From Pedobacter kyonggii (GTDB taxonomy: Bacteria > Bacteroidota > Bacteroidia > Sphingobacteriales > Sphingobacteriaceae): a stretch of 48,959 nucleotides of DNA. The DNA is taken from contig NZ_SIXF01000037.1 in NCBI RefSeq assembly GCF_004310665.1, positions 301 through 49,259 on the forward strand. Direction: 5' to 3'. Made by a program: the position numbers and the translations under genes. The stretch's first letter is position 1. Each line of letters opens with the position of its first letter. The notes below the pieces were generated by a model. It saw nothing but the letters and a program-made list of their open reading frames with translations, was not told the DNA's origin and ran no database searches. This document shows, piece by piece, positions 40,581 to 48,959 of the stretch.

Positions 40581-41942
40581 CTAAACAAAAGCAGAAAATC
40601 CCGTTATGGCCCTACCTACAATCAGCGTATTAATTTCTTTTGTACCCTCATATGAATAAATTGCTTCAGCATCGGCCACAAAACGCGCAACATTATATTC
40701 CAATAAAATACCGTTACCACCCATTACCTCACGGGCCTTGCTCACCACATCACGTGTACGTAACGAACAGAATACCTTTGCTAACGAAGCGTGTTCATCT
40801 TTCAACAGGCCCTGATCCTGCAATTGTGATAACCTAAAACATAATGTTTGCATGGCCGTTAAATTCGACAACATCTCAACTAAATGGTTTTGGATCAATT
40901 GAAAAGATGCAATGGGTTTACCAAACTGTTTTCGGGTGCGGGTATAATCCAATGCATTTTCGTAAGCGCCACGGGCACAGCCAACAGCCTGCCAGGCTAC
41001 TCCTGCTCTTGTCATTTGTAATACCTTCGCTGTATCTTTAAATGAGTTTGCATTTTGCAAGCGGTCTGTTTCCTCTACTTCACAATTGGTTAAAGTGATA
41101 ATTCCATTCTGCACAATCCTGAGGGCCATTTTATCCTGCATTTTTTCTACGGCAAAACCCGGATTATCCTTTTTTACAATAAAGCCTTTCACTTCTCCAC
41201 TTTCTTCATCTCTTGCCCAAATAATTAAGATATCGGCGAAAGTGGCGTTACCGATCCATTTTTTTTGGCCATTTAATATCCATTTGCCATCTATTTTTTT
41301 GCAAGTTGTAGTGAGTCCTCCAGCAGCAGCAGAGCCCACTTCGGGTTCAGTTAACCCAAATGCACCAATAATTTTAAATTGCTGCATCAATGGCAACCAT
41401 TGCTGTTTTTGCTCTTCTGATCCACATAGATAGATCGACCCCATGGCCAAGCCGCTCTGTACACCAAAAAAAGTAGAAATAGAAGTGTCAATCCGCGCCA
41501 TTTCCATCGCTAAAATCCCTTCCATTAAATTTGATTTCCCCGGACAGCCATAACCTTTGTAGGTTAAGCCACAAATATTAAGTTCAGCAAGTTTTGGGAT
41601 AATTTCGAAAGGAAATTCGGCTTTGTTCCAATAATGGTTTACAATGGGTTTTACTTCTTTTTCTAAAAAAGCACGCACTTTTAACTGGAGTTCGCGATCC
41701 TCATCGTTGAGCGCTTCGTCGCCCAAATGGTAAAAATCACCTTCAATTGGGGGCAATTCGCGCTTTTTACCCGATCCACCCATCATTTTCATCATCCCCT
41801 GGATCTGTTTATCATCCAGACTAGATATGGTTTCGACCATTTTGGGTAAATCGACTTTTTTCGATAAAGCTTCTAACTTATCGAAATCTACATGTTTAAA
41901 AAGATTGTAAGCGTTTTTGAGAGAAGAGAATATATTCGCCAT
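40581..41942 (-). CDS. Acyl-CoA dehydrogenase, glutaryl-CoA-dehydrogenase-like
   Basis: The start at 41942 (MANIFSSLKNAYNLF) is preferred to an upstream ATG at 41966. The 453-residue protein carries the acyl-CoA dehydrogenase domains in order after an N-terminal extension of about 85 residues. FGLTEPEVGS is the FAD/substrate region, and the catalytic Glu (about residue 432) lies in YEGTKEINTLIVGRAITG, which is closest to the end of glutaryl-CoA dehydrogenases (YEGT then LILGRAITG). Such enzymes oxidatively decarboxylate glutaryl-CoA to crotonyl-CoA in lysine and tryptophan breakdown. The lysine 6-aminotransferase gene nearby makes a lysine link tempting, but the two genes are convergent, not an operon. 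Confidence 0.75.
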   Translation of the reverse strand: MANIFSSLKNAYNLFKHVDFDKLEALSKKVDLPKMVETISSLDDKQIQGMMKMMGGSGKKRELPPIEGDFYHLGDEALNDEDRELQLKVRAFLEKEVKPIVNHYWNKAEFPFEIIPKLAELNICGLTYKGYGCPGKSNLMEGILAMEMARIDTSISTFFGVQSGLAMGSIYLCGSEEQKQQWLPLMQQFKIIGAFGLTEPEVGSAAAGGLTTTCKKIDGKWILNGQKKWIGNATFADILIIWARDEESGEVKGFIVKKDNPGFAVEKMQDKMALRIVQNGIITLTNCEVEETDRLQNANSFKDTAKVLQMTRAGVAWQAVGCARGAYENALDYTRTRKQFGKPIASFQLIQNHLVEMLSNLTAMQTLCFRLSQLQDQGLLKDEHASLAKVFCSLRTRDVVSKAREVMGGNGILLEYNVARFVADAEAIYSYEGTKEINTLIVGRAITGFSAFV

Positions 41943-41997
41943 TATTATTCGTTTGGAGAATAACAAACGAAGGGCGGTTTTGTTGGACTGTCAAAAT

Positions 41998-42093
41998 AAC
42001 CGCAAAGGGCGCTAAGTTTTTCGCGAAGGAAAAGAAAGGGAAATCTTAGTAAGACAAATCCCTACAGCTTTGCGGATGCTTTTCTTTGCGGTT
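41998..42093. repeat. Inverted-repeat element AACCGCAAAG...CTTTGCGGTT
   Basis: Perfect 10-base arms at 41998-42007 and 42084-42093 bound a 96-base element whose left part (AACCGCAAAGGGCGCTAAG) resembles common Bacteroidota intergenic repeats. It follows bshB1 on the minus strand and may act as its transcript end. Confidence 0.55.
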
Positions 42094-42100
42094 AAAAAGA

Positions 42101-42817
42101 CTACCTTAAATCAAACAAACTATCAACACCCAACAATTTCCTTGAGGTAAAACCCTCACCAAAAGTGGCACCAATGCTTTTACCAAATTCTCTCGAACGG
42201 CCAATTACACTTTCGAAAAACTCTGGTGAAGAAATATAAGTTTGCAGTCCATCTACATCAGGGTTATAAAACTGTGTTTTAAAAGCCTTAATAGATTCAA
42301 TTTTCTTATCCATGTGGTCTGATATATCCACAATAATATCAGGTTTTAAGTATCTGTCTTGAATATACTGCAATAATAACCTCGGGCGATGCACTTCTTG
42401 TTTAACACCATCTACCGACGTTTCTATTTTCGGTAAACCTGATAAAAAAACCGAATCGTAAACTAAATCGCCAGCTCTGCCATGATCGGGATGACGGTCT
42501 TCTAGCGCATTACTTAAAATAATTTCGGGTTGATATTTCCTAATGGCTTTAATCACTTCCAAACGATGAAACTCATCATTCTGAAAAAATCCATCCCTCA
42601 TTCTCAAATTTTCGCGAACATGTAAACCCAAAATTTTTGCAGAATCTGCTGCCTCTTCATCTCTTGTTTCTGCAGTACCACGCGTACCCAGCTCGCCTCT
42701 GGTTAAATCTACAATTCCAACTTTTTTACCTAGGGCAATATGCTTTAAAATAGTACCTGAACAGCAAAGTTCTGCATCGTCAGGATGCACGGCTATCACT
42801 AAAATATCTAATTTCAT
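42101..42817 (-). CDS. bshB1: Bacillithiol biosynthesis deacetylase BshB1
   Basis: The 238-residue protein is a PIG-L/LmbE-type deacetylase. The zinc site begins AVHPDDAELCCSG (His11, Asp13, Asp14) and the second conserved stretch is LEDRHPDHGRAGDLV. The segments TRGELGTRGTAETRDEEA and IVDISDHMDKK match BshB1 closely. It hydrolyses N-acetylglucosaminyl malate in the second step of bacillithiol synthesis, a low-molecular-weight thiol used instead of glutathione. It follows the glutathione-peroxidase gene by 3 bases, joining two thiol-redox functions. Confidence 0.92.
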   Translation of the reverse strand: MKLDILVIAVHPDDAELCCSGTILKHIALGKKVGIVDLTRGELGTRGTAETRDEEAADSAKILGLHVRENLRMRDGFFQNDEFHRLEVIKAIRKYQPEIILSNALEDRHPDHGRAGDLVYDSVFLSGLPKIETSVDGVKQEVHRPRLLLQYIQDRYLKPDIIVDISDHMDKKIESIKAFKTQFYNPDVDGLQTYISSPEFFESVIGRSREFGKSIGATFGEGFTSRKLLGVDSLFDLR

Positions 42818-42820
42818 TAT

Positions 42821-43333
42821 TTATTGGGCATTTTGGTTTAGGAGTTGCTGAATTTTCTTTTTAATTTTCGAACTCAACGGCTTGGTGAAGGGTAAGAAAT
42901 AATCTTCCAATTCTCCATTTTTGTTCACGATGTATTTATGGAAGTTCCAACGGGGTTTTGAACTTAATTTTAAGTTTTGTTTTTTATCGCTCAAAAATTG
43001 ATAAAGCGGATGGGCATGTGCCCCACGAACCATAATTTTATCAAAAACCGGAAATTTTACACCATGGTTAATCTCGCAAAAAGATGAGATATCAGAACCA
43101 TTTAGTGGCTCCTGTTTTCCAAAATCGTTGGTAGGAAAGCCCAGAATTTCAAAATCAAGACTATTAATTTCATCTTTAAGCTGCTGTAGTTCCTTTAATT
43201 GTGGTGTAAAACCACATTCTGATGCGGTATTTACAATTAAAACAACTTTGTTGCGGTAGGCTGATAATGGCTGCTCTTCGCCATTAATTTTTTTAACCTT
43301 AAATGAATAAATATTCGGAATGCGTTCCTGCAT
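42821..43333 (-). CDS. Glutathione peroxidase family protein (thiol peroxidase)
   Basis: The 170-residue enzyme has the family signatures: the active-site Cys40 in VNTASECGFTPQ, GFPTNDFGKQEP with the Gln of the catalytic tetrad, and RWNFHKYIV with the Trp-Asn pair. It is Cys-type, not selenocysteine. Bacterial members often use thioredoxin to reduce peroxides; with bshB1 in the same operon, bacillithiol or its redoxin could be the reductant here, which is an inference. It lies 6 bases after the DUF4294 gene. Confidence 0.92.
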   Translation of the reverse strand: MQERIPNIYSFKVKKINGEEQPLSAYRNKVVLIVNTASECGFTPQLKELQQLKDEINSLDFEILGFPTNDFGKQEPLNGSDISSFCEINHGVKFPVFDKIMVRGAHAHPLYQFLSDKKQNLKLSSKPRWNFHKYIVNKNGELEDYFLPFTKPLSSKIKKKIQQLLNQNAQ

Positions 43334-43339
43334 TATATG

Positions 43340-43954
43340 TTATTGATAAAATCCTGAAGTGCGGATAATGGATTCTATATCCCTATCCTCATTCGGATTG
43401 TAAGTGCTTTTTAAATTATGTCCTACCACACGGGCAACAATCTGATAAGAAAATGCAGCGAAACCGCCTTTGGTCTGCTTTACAATATCATATGTTGTTC
43501 TGCCTACTTCACGGTCGATCAGTTTCGTTAAAATCTGACCTTGAGTAATGGTTAATTCTTTTATTTCACGGTTAAACATGTCTTTAATTTCTTTATCACA
43601 TTGTTTAACCAGCTGTTTCTGTTCCTTTTTTTCAGGAGTTCGGGCAATATCTTGCTCTAATTGCTCGTATCTACGTTTTGCAAACAATGCGTATGGCATT
43701 ACTTTTAATACGTTATACCTTAAGCGATTATACGCAGCCTGTTCTGCCGGCGATTTCCATTTCCTTGCGGCATAAATAGATACATCATCAAGCTGCATCC
43801 ACGGAATCATTACACCATTATCATTTGTTGAGGCTACTCTTATCGTATCGCTTTTACCCAATTTAGGGAATATTGGCGCAGCAGGATCCTGAGCCTGTAG
43901 TGAAATGCTACAAATCATTACAATACAAAGAAAAAAGAGCCCTTTAATTTTCAT
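43340..43954 (-). CDS. DUF4294-domain protein, exported
   Basis: A 204-residue protein with a signal peptide (residues 3-21, ending LQAQD). The segment MIPWMQLDDVSIYAARKWKS followed by RLRYNVLKVMPYALFAKRRY is the DUF4294 pattern, a family of unknown role confined largely to Bacteroidota. It heads the operon with the glutathione peroxidase and bshB1. A TAACTTTG box (43970-43977) lies 16 bases upstream. Confidence 0.82.
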   Translation of the reverse strand: MKIKGLFFLCIVMICSISLQAQDPAAPIFPKLGKSDTIRVASTNDNGVMIPWMQLDDVSIYAARKWKSPAEQAAYNRLRYNVLKVMPYALFAKRRYEQLEQDIARTPEKKEQKQLVKQCDKEIKDMFNREIKELTITQGQILTKLIDREVGRTTYDIVKQTKGGFAAFSYQIVARVVGHNLKSTYNPNEDRDIESIIRTSGFYQ

Positions 43955-43969
43955 AAATTTATACTTTTA

Positions 43970-43977
43970 CAAAGTTA
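43970..43977 (-). promoter_or_regulatory. Probable -7 box of the DUF4294-gpx-bshB1 operon
   Basis: The minus strand reads TAACTTTG, an exact TAnnTTTG, 16 bases before the start at 43954. A TTAGGTGTT direct repeat (43975-43983 and 43994-44002) overlaps its upstream side and could be a regulator site. Confidence 0.5.
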
Positions 43978-44063
43978 GGTGTTATTTCATATATTAGGTG
44001 TTTCACAAAACTAATATAAGTTTTATTCATAAATAAGACGCAATTTTTACGCAAAAAATACAA

Positions 44064-46271
44064 ATGAAAACAGAGTTAGTGATTGATTTAGAGGCGGAAA
44101 AGCAAGAGATTCTAAAAAGATATAGGGCATTACTACGGGCAAGCAAATCTACTTTACAAAAGGGCGATAAAAAAGAAATCAGGAAAGCTTTTGATATGGC
44201 ATTGGAGAGCCATAAAGATATGCGCCGAAAATCAGGCGAGCCTTACATCTACCACCCCATCGCTGTAGCGCAGATTGCTGCTGAAGAAATTGGCTTAGGA
44301 ACAACCTCTATCGTATGTGCCTTATTGCATGATGTGGTAGAAGATACCGATATCACTTTAGAAGATATTGAACGCGAATTTGGCAAGAAAACCGCTAAAA
44401 TCATCGACGGTTTAACCAAAATATCTGGCGTTTTTGATACCAATAGCTCTTTACAGGCCGAAAATTTCCGTAAAATGCTGCTTACCCTGGCAGATGATGT
44501 AAGGGTAATCCTGATCAAACTTGCCGATCGCTTGCACAATATGCGTACAATGGATTTTATGCCACGCCACAAGCAGCTTAAAATCGCTTCAGAAACCATT
44601 TATTTATACGCACCACTAGCCCATAGATTGGGTTTATATGCCATTAAATCAGAGTTGGAAGATCTTTCGATGAAATATCTCGACCCTGACACTTACAAAT
44701 TCATTGCAAAAAAATTAAACGAGAAAAAAGCTGAACGTGCGCTTTTCATCAAAAAATTCGTCGAACCGATTGATGAGATTGTTCACGAACAAGGTTTAGT
44801 GGCCGATGTTTACGGCAGACCAAAGTCAATTCACTCCATCTGGAACAAGATGAAAAAGAAAAATATTCCTTTCGAAGAGGTTTATGATCTTTTTGCCATC
44901 CGGATTATTCTAGACTCTGCACCTGAAAATGAAAAGGCCGATTGTTGGAAAGCGTATTCTATTGTTACCGATTTATACCGACCAAATCCAGATCGTTTAC
45001 GCGATTGGGTTTCCTCACCAAAAGGGAACGGTTACGAAAGTTTGCACACTACAGTAATGGGACCACGCGGACAATGGGTTGAGGTACAGATCCGTACACA
45101 ACGCATGAACGAAATTGCAGAGAAAGGTTTTGCTGCACACTGGAAGTATAAAGAATCGAGTAATGATAACGGTCTGGATCAGTGGATTCAGAAAGTTCGC
45201 GAAATGTTGAGTAATCCTGAAGCCAATGCTTTAGATTTCCTCGATGATTTCAAGATGAACCTTTTCTCGGATGAGATCTTTATTTTCACGCCAAAAGGTG
45301 CTTTAATCCAGTTGCCTTTGGGCGCTACAGCATTGGATTTTGCTTTCGAGATCCATACCGATGTAGGGGCAACCTGTATAGGCGCTAAAGTGAATCACAA
45401 GCTGGTTCCTATTTCGTATAAGCTTCAAAATGGCGATCAGGTAGAAATTATTACCTCAAGCAAACAAACGCCTAAAGAAGATTGGCTAAATGTGGTGGTT
45501 ACTGCCAAGGCCAAATCTAAAATTAAGTCATCTTTAAAAGAAGAAAAGCGGAAAATTGCCGAAAATGGAAAGGAAATCTTAGAAAGGAAGCTGAAATCGT
45601 TAAAAATCACTTACAATACCGATAATCTTCAAAAGCTAAGTTATTTCTTTAAATTACCTTCTACACAAGAGCTTTTTGTTAATGTTGCGCTTGGAAAGAT
45701 CGAACTGAAAGATATCAAAGAGTATCTATCTAGCGAAAAAGAGGTCGAAAACCGTGGACCGGAACGTCCCGAAAACCTTTCAGTTGACGGAATCAAGAGT
45801 AAAATTAAAGGTGGAGAATCTGATATTTTATTGATTGGTGAAGATATGCAGCGGATTGATTATACCTTGGCTGCCTGTTGCAACCCAATTCCCGGCGATG
45901 ATGTTTTTGGCTTTATTACCGTGAGTGAAGGTATTAAAATACACCGTACCAACTGCCCTAACGCTGCGCAGCTAATGGCCAATTATGGTTATCGCGTAGT
46001 GAAAGCCAAATGGAACAAACAGCAGGAATTAACTTTCTTAACCGGCTTACGCATTGTAGGCATTGATGATGTAGGTTTGATCAATAACATCACCAGGGTT
46101 ATTTCTACCGACTTTAAAGTAAATATGAGATCGATTACTGTTGATACCAACGAAGGGATTTTTGATGGTTCGATTATGATTTTTGTAAATGATACCGAAC
46201 ACCTGGAAAACCTGATCAAAAATTTATTAAAAGTTAGAGGTGTTACCGGAGTAACGAGGTTTGATGCTTAA
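44064..46271 (+). CDS. Bifunctional (p)ppGpp synthetase/hydrolase, RelA/SpoT family
   Basis: The 735-residue protein has an HD hydrolase domain (about 45-195; YIYHPIAVAQ with His64 and LLHDVVEDT with His89-Asp90), a synthetase domain (about 240-360; RPKSIHSIWNKM, SPKGNGYESLHTTV), a TGS domain (about 405-465; FTPKGALIQLPLGATALDFA) and a C-terminal ACT domain. The intact HD residues suggest active hydrolysis as well as synthesis. It makes and degrades the alarmone of the stringent response. It is transcribed alone, divergent from the DUF4294 operon, and fits the usual Rel length. Confidence 0.95.
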   Translation: MKTELVIDLEAEKQEILKRYRALLRASKSTLQKGDKKEIRKAFDMALESHKDMRRKSGEPYIYHPIAVAQIAAEEIGLGTTSIVCALLHDVVEDTDITLEDIEREFGKKTAKIIDGLTKISGVFDTNSSLQAENFRKMLLTLADDVRVILIKLADRLHNMRTMDFMPRHKQLKIASETIYLYAPLAHRLGLYAIKSELEDLSMKYLDPDTYKFIAKKLNEKKAERALFIKKFVEPIDEIVHEQGLVADVYGRPKSIHSIWNKMKKKNIPFEEVYDLFAIRIILDSAPENEKADCWKAYSIVTDLYRPNPDRLRDWVSSPKGNGYESLHTTVMGPRGQWVEVQIRTQRMNEIAEKGFAAHWKYKESSNDNGLDQWIQKVREMLSNPEANALDFLDDFKMNLFSDEIFIFTPKGALIQLPLGATALDFAFEIHTDVGATCIGAKVNHKLVPISYKLQNGDQVEIITSSKQTPKEDWLNVVVTAKAKSKIKSSLKEEKRKIAENGKEILERKLKSLKITYNTDNLQKLSYFFKLPSTQELFVNVALGKIELKDIKEYLSSEKEVENRGPERPENLSVDGIKSKIKGGESDILLIGEDMQRIDYTLAACCNPIPGDDVFGFITVSEGIKIHRTNCPNAAQLMANYGYRVVKAKWNKQQELTFLTGLRIVGIDDVGLINNITRVISTDFKVNMRSITVDTNEGIFDGSIMIFVNDTEHLENLIKNLLKVRGVTGVTRFDA

Positions 46272-46273
46272 TT

Positions 46274-46306
46274 AGTCCGAAGTCTTTAGTCCGGAGTTCG
46301 AAGTCT
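46274..46306. repeat. AGTCCGAAGTC degenerate repeat
   Basis: Reiterated AGTCCGAAGTC and AGTCCGGAGTTCGAAGTC units immediately after the spoT stop, similar to the stretch at 21216-21248. Confidence 0.5.
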
Positions 46307-46417
46307 AGATGCTAAGTGCACGCTATTTGCAGATTGAACTTCGTACCGCTGTCTTTCTGACCTCCGACTATTACAACATTTCAACTATCAAGCACTATAA
46401 CAATCAAACAATTACCA

Positions 46418-46451
46418 AATCAGTGTAATCATTTAATCAGTGTAATCATTT
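46418..46451. repeat. Two tandem 17-bp repeats upstream of the Fur-family gene
   Basis: AATCAGTGTAATCATTT occurs twice head to tail with no gap (46418-46434 and 46435-46451). The second copy ends 16 bases before the TACCTTTG -7 box, so it covers the expected -33 region of this promoter and is a candidate operator. Confidence 0.65.
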
Positions 46452-46467
46452 TTCAAAACAATTTACC

Positions 46468-46475
46468 TACCTTTG
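46468..46475 (+). promoter_or_regulatory. -7 box of the fur-purA transcription unit
   Basis: TACCTTTG fits TAnnTTTG exactly and lies 17 bases before the start at 46493. The -33 TTTG is not present; the tandem repeats lie in its place. Confidence 0.55.
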
Positions 46476-46492
46476 AATGGAGTTTAAAAACT

Positions 46493-46990
46493 ATGTCTGA
46501 ACAAAAAACAAATGAGCTCGTTCGCAAGATTTTTGAGGCTTATTTAGAAAACAAAAATCTACGTAAAACACCAGAGCGTTTCGCTATATTGGAAGAAATA
46601 TATTCAAGAAACGACCACTTTGATGTAGAAACCCTTTATATCCACATGAAAAACCAAAAGTACCGCGTAAGTCGTGCTACGGTTTATAACACATTGGAGT
46701 TATTGGTTTCATGCGATTTAGTTACCAAGCACCAGTTTGGTAAAAACATGGCACAATTCGAAAAATCTTATGGTTACCGCCAGCACGATCACGTAATCTG
46801 TATCGAATGTGGTAAAGTAGTAGAATTCTGCGATCCACGAATCCATCAGATCCAAACCATGGTTGGTGATCTTTTAAAATTTGATGTGAAACACCATTCG
46901 TTAAATCTTTACGGTTTCTGCTCTGATTGCAGTATGGCCAGGAAAGTAAACGAAAGTGCTGCAACAGCCGCAAAAACTGTAGAAAATTAA
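46493..46990 (+). CDS. Fur-family metal-responsive transcriptional regulator
   Basis: The 165-residue protein has a winged helix (residues 15-90; RKTPERFAILEEI, VSRATVYNTLELL) and a dimerisation/metal domain with HDHVICIECGKVVEF and HSLNLYGFCSDC, carrying His metal ligands and two CxxC zinc-site pairs. It belongs to the Fur/PerR/Zur superfamily; the exact metal or peroxide response cannot be told from sequence. It precedes purA by 38 bases and is probably cotranscribed with it. The 17-bp repeats upstream could be its own operator. Confidence 0.92.
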   Translation: MSEQKTNELVRKIFEAYLENKNLRKTPERFAILEEIYSRNDHFDVETLYIHMKNQKYRVSRATVYNTLELLVSCDLVTKHQFGKNMAQFEKSYGYRQHDHVICIECGKVVEFCDPRIHQIQTMVGDLLKFDVKHHSLNLYGFCSDCSMARKVNESAATAAKTVEN

Positions 46991-47025
46991 ATCAAAATAC
47001 AAATAAAACCAGCTTAATTTATTAA

Positions 47026-48309
<1,284 letters not shown>

Positions 48310-48321
48310 TAACACTCTGTT

Positions 48322-48395
48322 CGTCATGCTGAATTTATTTCAGGGTCTATTAGATGCTGAAATAAATCCGATAGTTATCGGATCAGCATGATGAC
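48322..48395. repeat. Compound hairpin, CGTCATGCTGAA family
   Basis: CGTCATGCTGAATTTATTTC at the left pairs imperfectly with GAAATAAAT and GATCAGCATGATGAC at the right; inside the right arm CCGATA-GT-TATCGG makes a second hairpin. This type of dispersed structure is common in Bacteroidota intergenic DNA. Confidence 0.6.
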
Positions 48396-48403
48396 TATAA
48401 AAT

Positions 48404-48433
48404 AAAGCAATCTATAACTGGGTTGCTTTTTTT
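48404..48433 (+). terminator. Intrinsic terminator downstream of purA
   Basis: AAAGCAA (48404-48410) pairs with TTGCTTT (48423-48429), extended by TC/GG pairing, and the stem is followed by TTTT up to 48433. It lies about 95 bases after the purA stop. Confidence 0.7.
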
Positions 48434-48439
48434 GTTCTC

Positions 48440-48484
48440 GAGTTGTCAACTTTAATGGCAGAAGCGCCGGAAAGTTGACAACTC
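48440..48484. repeat. Perfect 14-bp inverted repeat
   Basis: GAGTTGTCAACTTT (48440-48453) and AAAGTTGACAACTC (48471-48484) are exact inverse complements around a 17-base loop, AATGGCAGAAGCGCCGG. It adjoins the purA terminator but has no T-run of its own. Confidence 0.75.
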
Positions 48485-48512
48485 TTCACCAATTGATAGC
48501 AAATCAACTTAG

Positions 48513-48698
48513 TTACTTGCTTATCAGCATCTAATTACCATTGAAGCCTATAATAATGAGCTTTTAGCCGCAGAGCATGAGTTTAAAAACGGCAATTATA
48601 TTTCTCATGATGAATTATTGTCGTCATCTCGACTGAAGCGCAGTCCCGAACTTTCGCATGAGCGTCAAGTTAAGCTGAAAATAGTTGGCTTAAATTAA
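48513..48698 (+). pseudogene. Antitoxin-like coding fragment without start codon
   Basis: The frame opens after a TAG and reads LLAYQHLITIEAYNNELLAA followed by EHEFKNGNYISHDELL. The EAYNNELLAA ... GNYISHDEL pattern resembles the C-terminal part of small Bacteroidota type II antitoxins. From 48622 on the frame runs into a CGTCATCTC dispersed repeat, so the natural end is lost. No start codon or toxin gene is seen. It is probably a decayed remnant; the family guess is from pattern only. Confidence 0.4.
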
Positions 48699-48959
48699 TT
48701 CTGTGGTTTCTTTTTTCATATTTACAGTACTTATCTATAATATCTCTGAACTGCTTTCTACCTGTAGCGATTACCTCTTTCATGTTCAATACAAAGAACT
48801 TTACACATTTGATCAAGCTAACGGAGCCTTTGGCATATCTGACAACTGGCAAAAATATTTTTTGCATAAACAGGCATATAAACATCAACAGGAGGTATAT
48901 ATTCGTGCTAATCCGTTTTTCATTGGTACAGCCATTATGTAGCAACTGCTGTAGGTGGA

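Larger units (their letters stand above)
48310..48959. other. 650-base right-end spacer with hairpins and a decayed ORF fragment
   Basis: It contains a dispersed-repeat hairpin (48322-48395), the purA terminator (48404-48433), a long inverted repeat (48440-48484), the antitoxin-like fragment (48513-48698) and a partial CGTCATCTC repeat (48622-48645). Two overlapping open frames on opposite strands (48670-48945 and 48703-48942) fill the rest; neither was recognised, and both are left out. Confidence 0.6.

Noticed and set aside
46418-46451. Tandem 17-mers as a CRISPR fragment
   Set aside because: Only two units with no spacer between them, and no cas genes in the window.
48670-48945. Two overlapping open frames on opposite strands at the right edge
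   Set aside because: They exclude each other, neither is recognised, and the minus-strand one relies on a TTG start near the window edge. More sequence is required to decide.

Overview
The window looks like chromosomal DNA of a Bacteroidota species, most likely family Sphingobacteriaceae (Pedobacter-like). The reasons are a SusC/SusD polysaccharide-utilisation locus, Bacteroidota-type promoters (TAnnTTTG boxes), no clear Shine-Dalgarno sequences, bacillithiol and DUF4294 genes, AT-rich coding sequence and several families of short intergenic repeats. No rRNA, tRNA or CRISPR array was seen.

Layout. (1) 1-158: the 3' end of an IS4-type transposase. (2) 303-12447, minus strand: thirteen genes with gaps of at most about 37 bases, read as one stress/detoxification operon: isochorismatase-like hydrolase, alginate-export-type porin, secreted M17 N-domain protein, YtcJ-like amidohydrolase, DoxX, Dps, DUF1275, TPR histidine kinase, MhqO-like dioxygenase, small GNAT, MhqD-like esterase, TMEM175-like channel, and a D-2-hydroxyacid dehydrogenase broken by two compensating frameshifts. 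(3) 13082-21192, plus strand: a signalling block of a GAF-AAA+-Fis sigma-54 activator, a second TPR histidine kinase and two REC-AAA+-Fis sigma-54 activators. (4) 21374-24285: a CPA1 Na+/H+ antiporter (minus) and a cofactor-free haloperoxidase-type hydrolase (plus). (5) 24887-35120, minus: a polysaccharide-utilisation locus (GH29 glycosidase, SusC, SusD, two surface lipoproteins with discoidin-like ends, a zincin) ending in a strong terminator; a divergent sensor kinase and OmpR-type regulator lie at 35358-37496. (6) 38360-48309: lysine 6-aminotransferase, a small membrane-anchored protein, glutaryl-CoA-dehydrogenase-like enzyme, bshB1, glutathione peroxidase, DUF4294, SpoT/RelA, Fur family regulator and purA. 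(7) The right end holds hairpins and a degraded antitoxin-like fragment.

How it may work together. The detox operon (2) and the last sigma-54 activator (19237) share an almost identical upstream arrangement: a GTAAATCrACGATATA motif, then exactly 59 bases, then a TGGTATnTTTnTTG element that resembles a sigma-54 -24/-12 promoter. A third copy of the motif lies between the antiporter and the haloperoxidase gene, which has its own good sigma-54-like promoter. This suggests a local regulon in which TPR kinases and sigma-54 activators control quinone/electrophile and oxidative-stress defence. Separately, the divergent spacer of the PUL holds three tandem 11-bp repeats, as expected for an OmpR/PhoB-type regulator, placed where the -33 element of the GH29 promoter should be. 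These regulatory links are inferred from sequence layout only.
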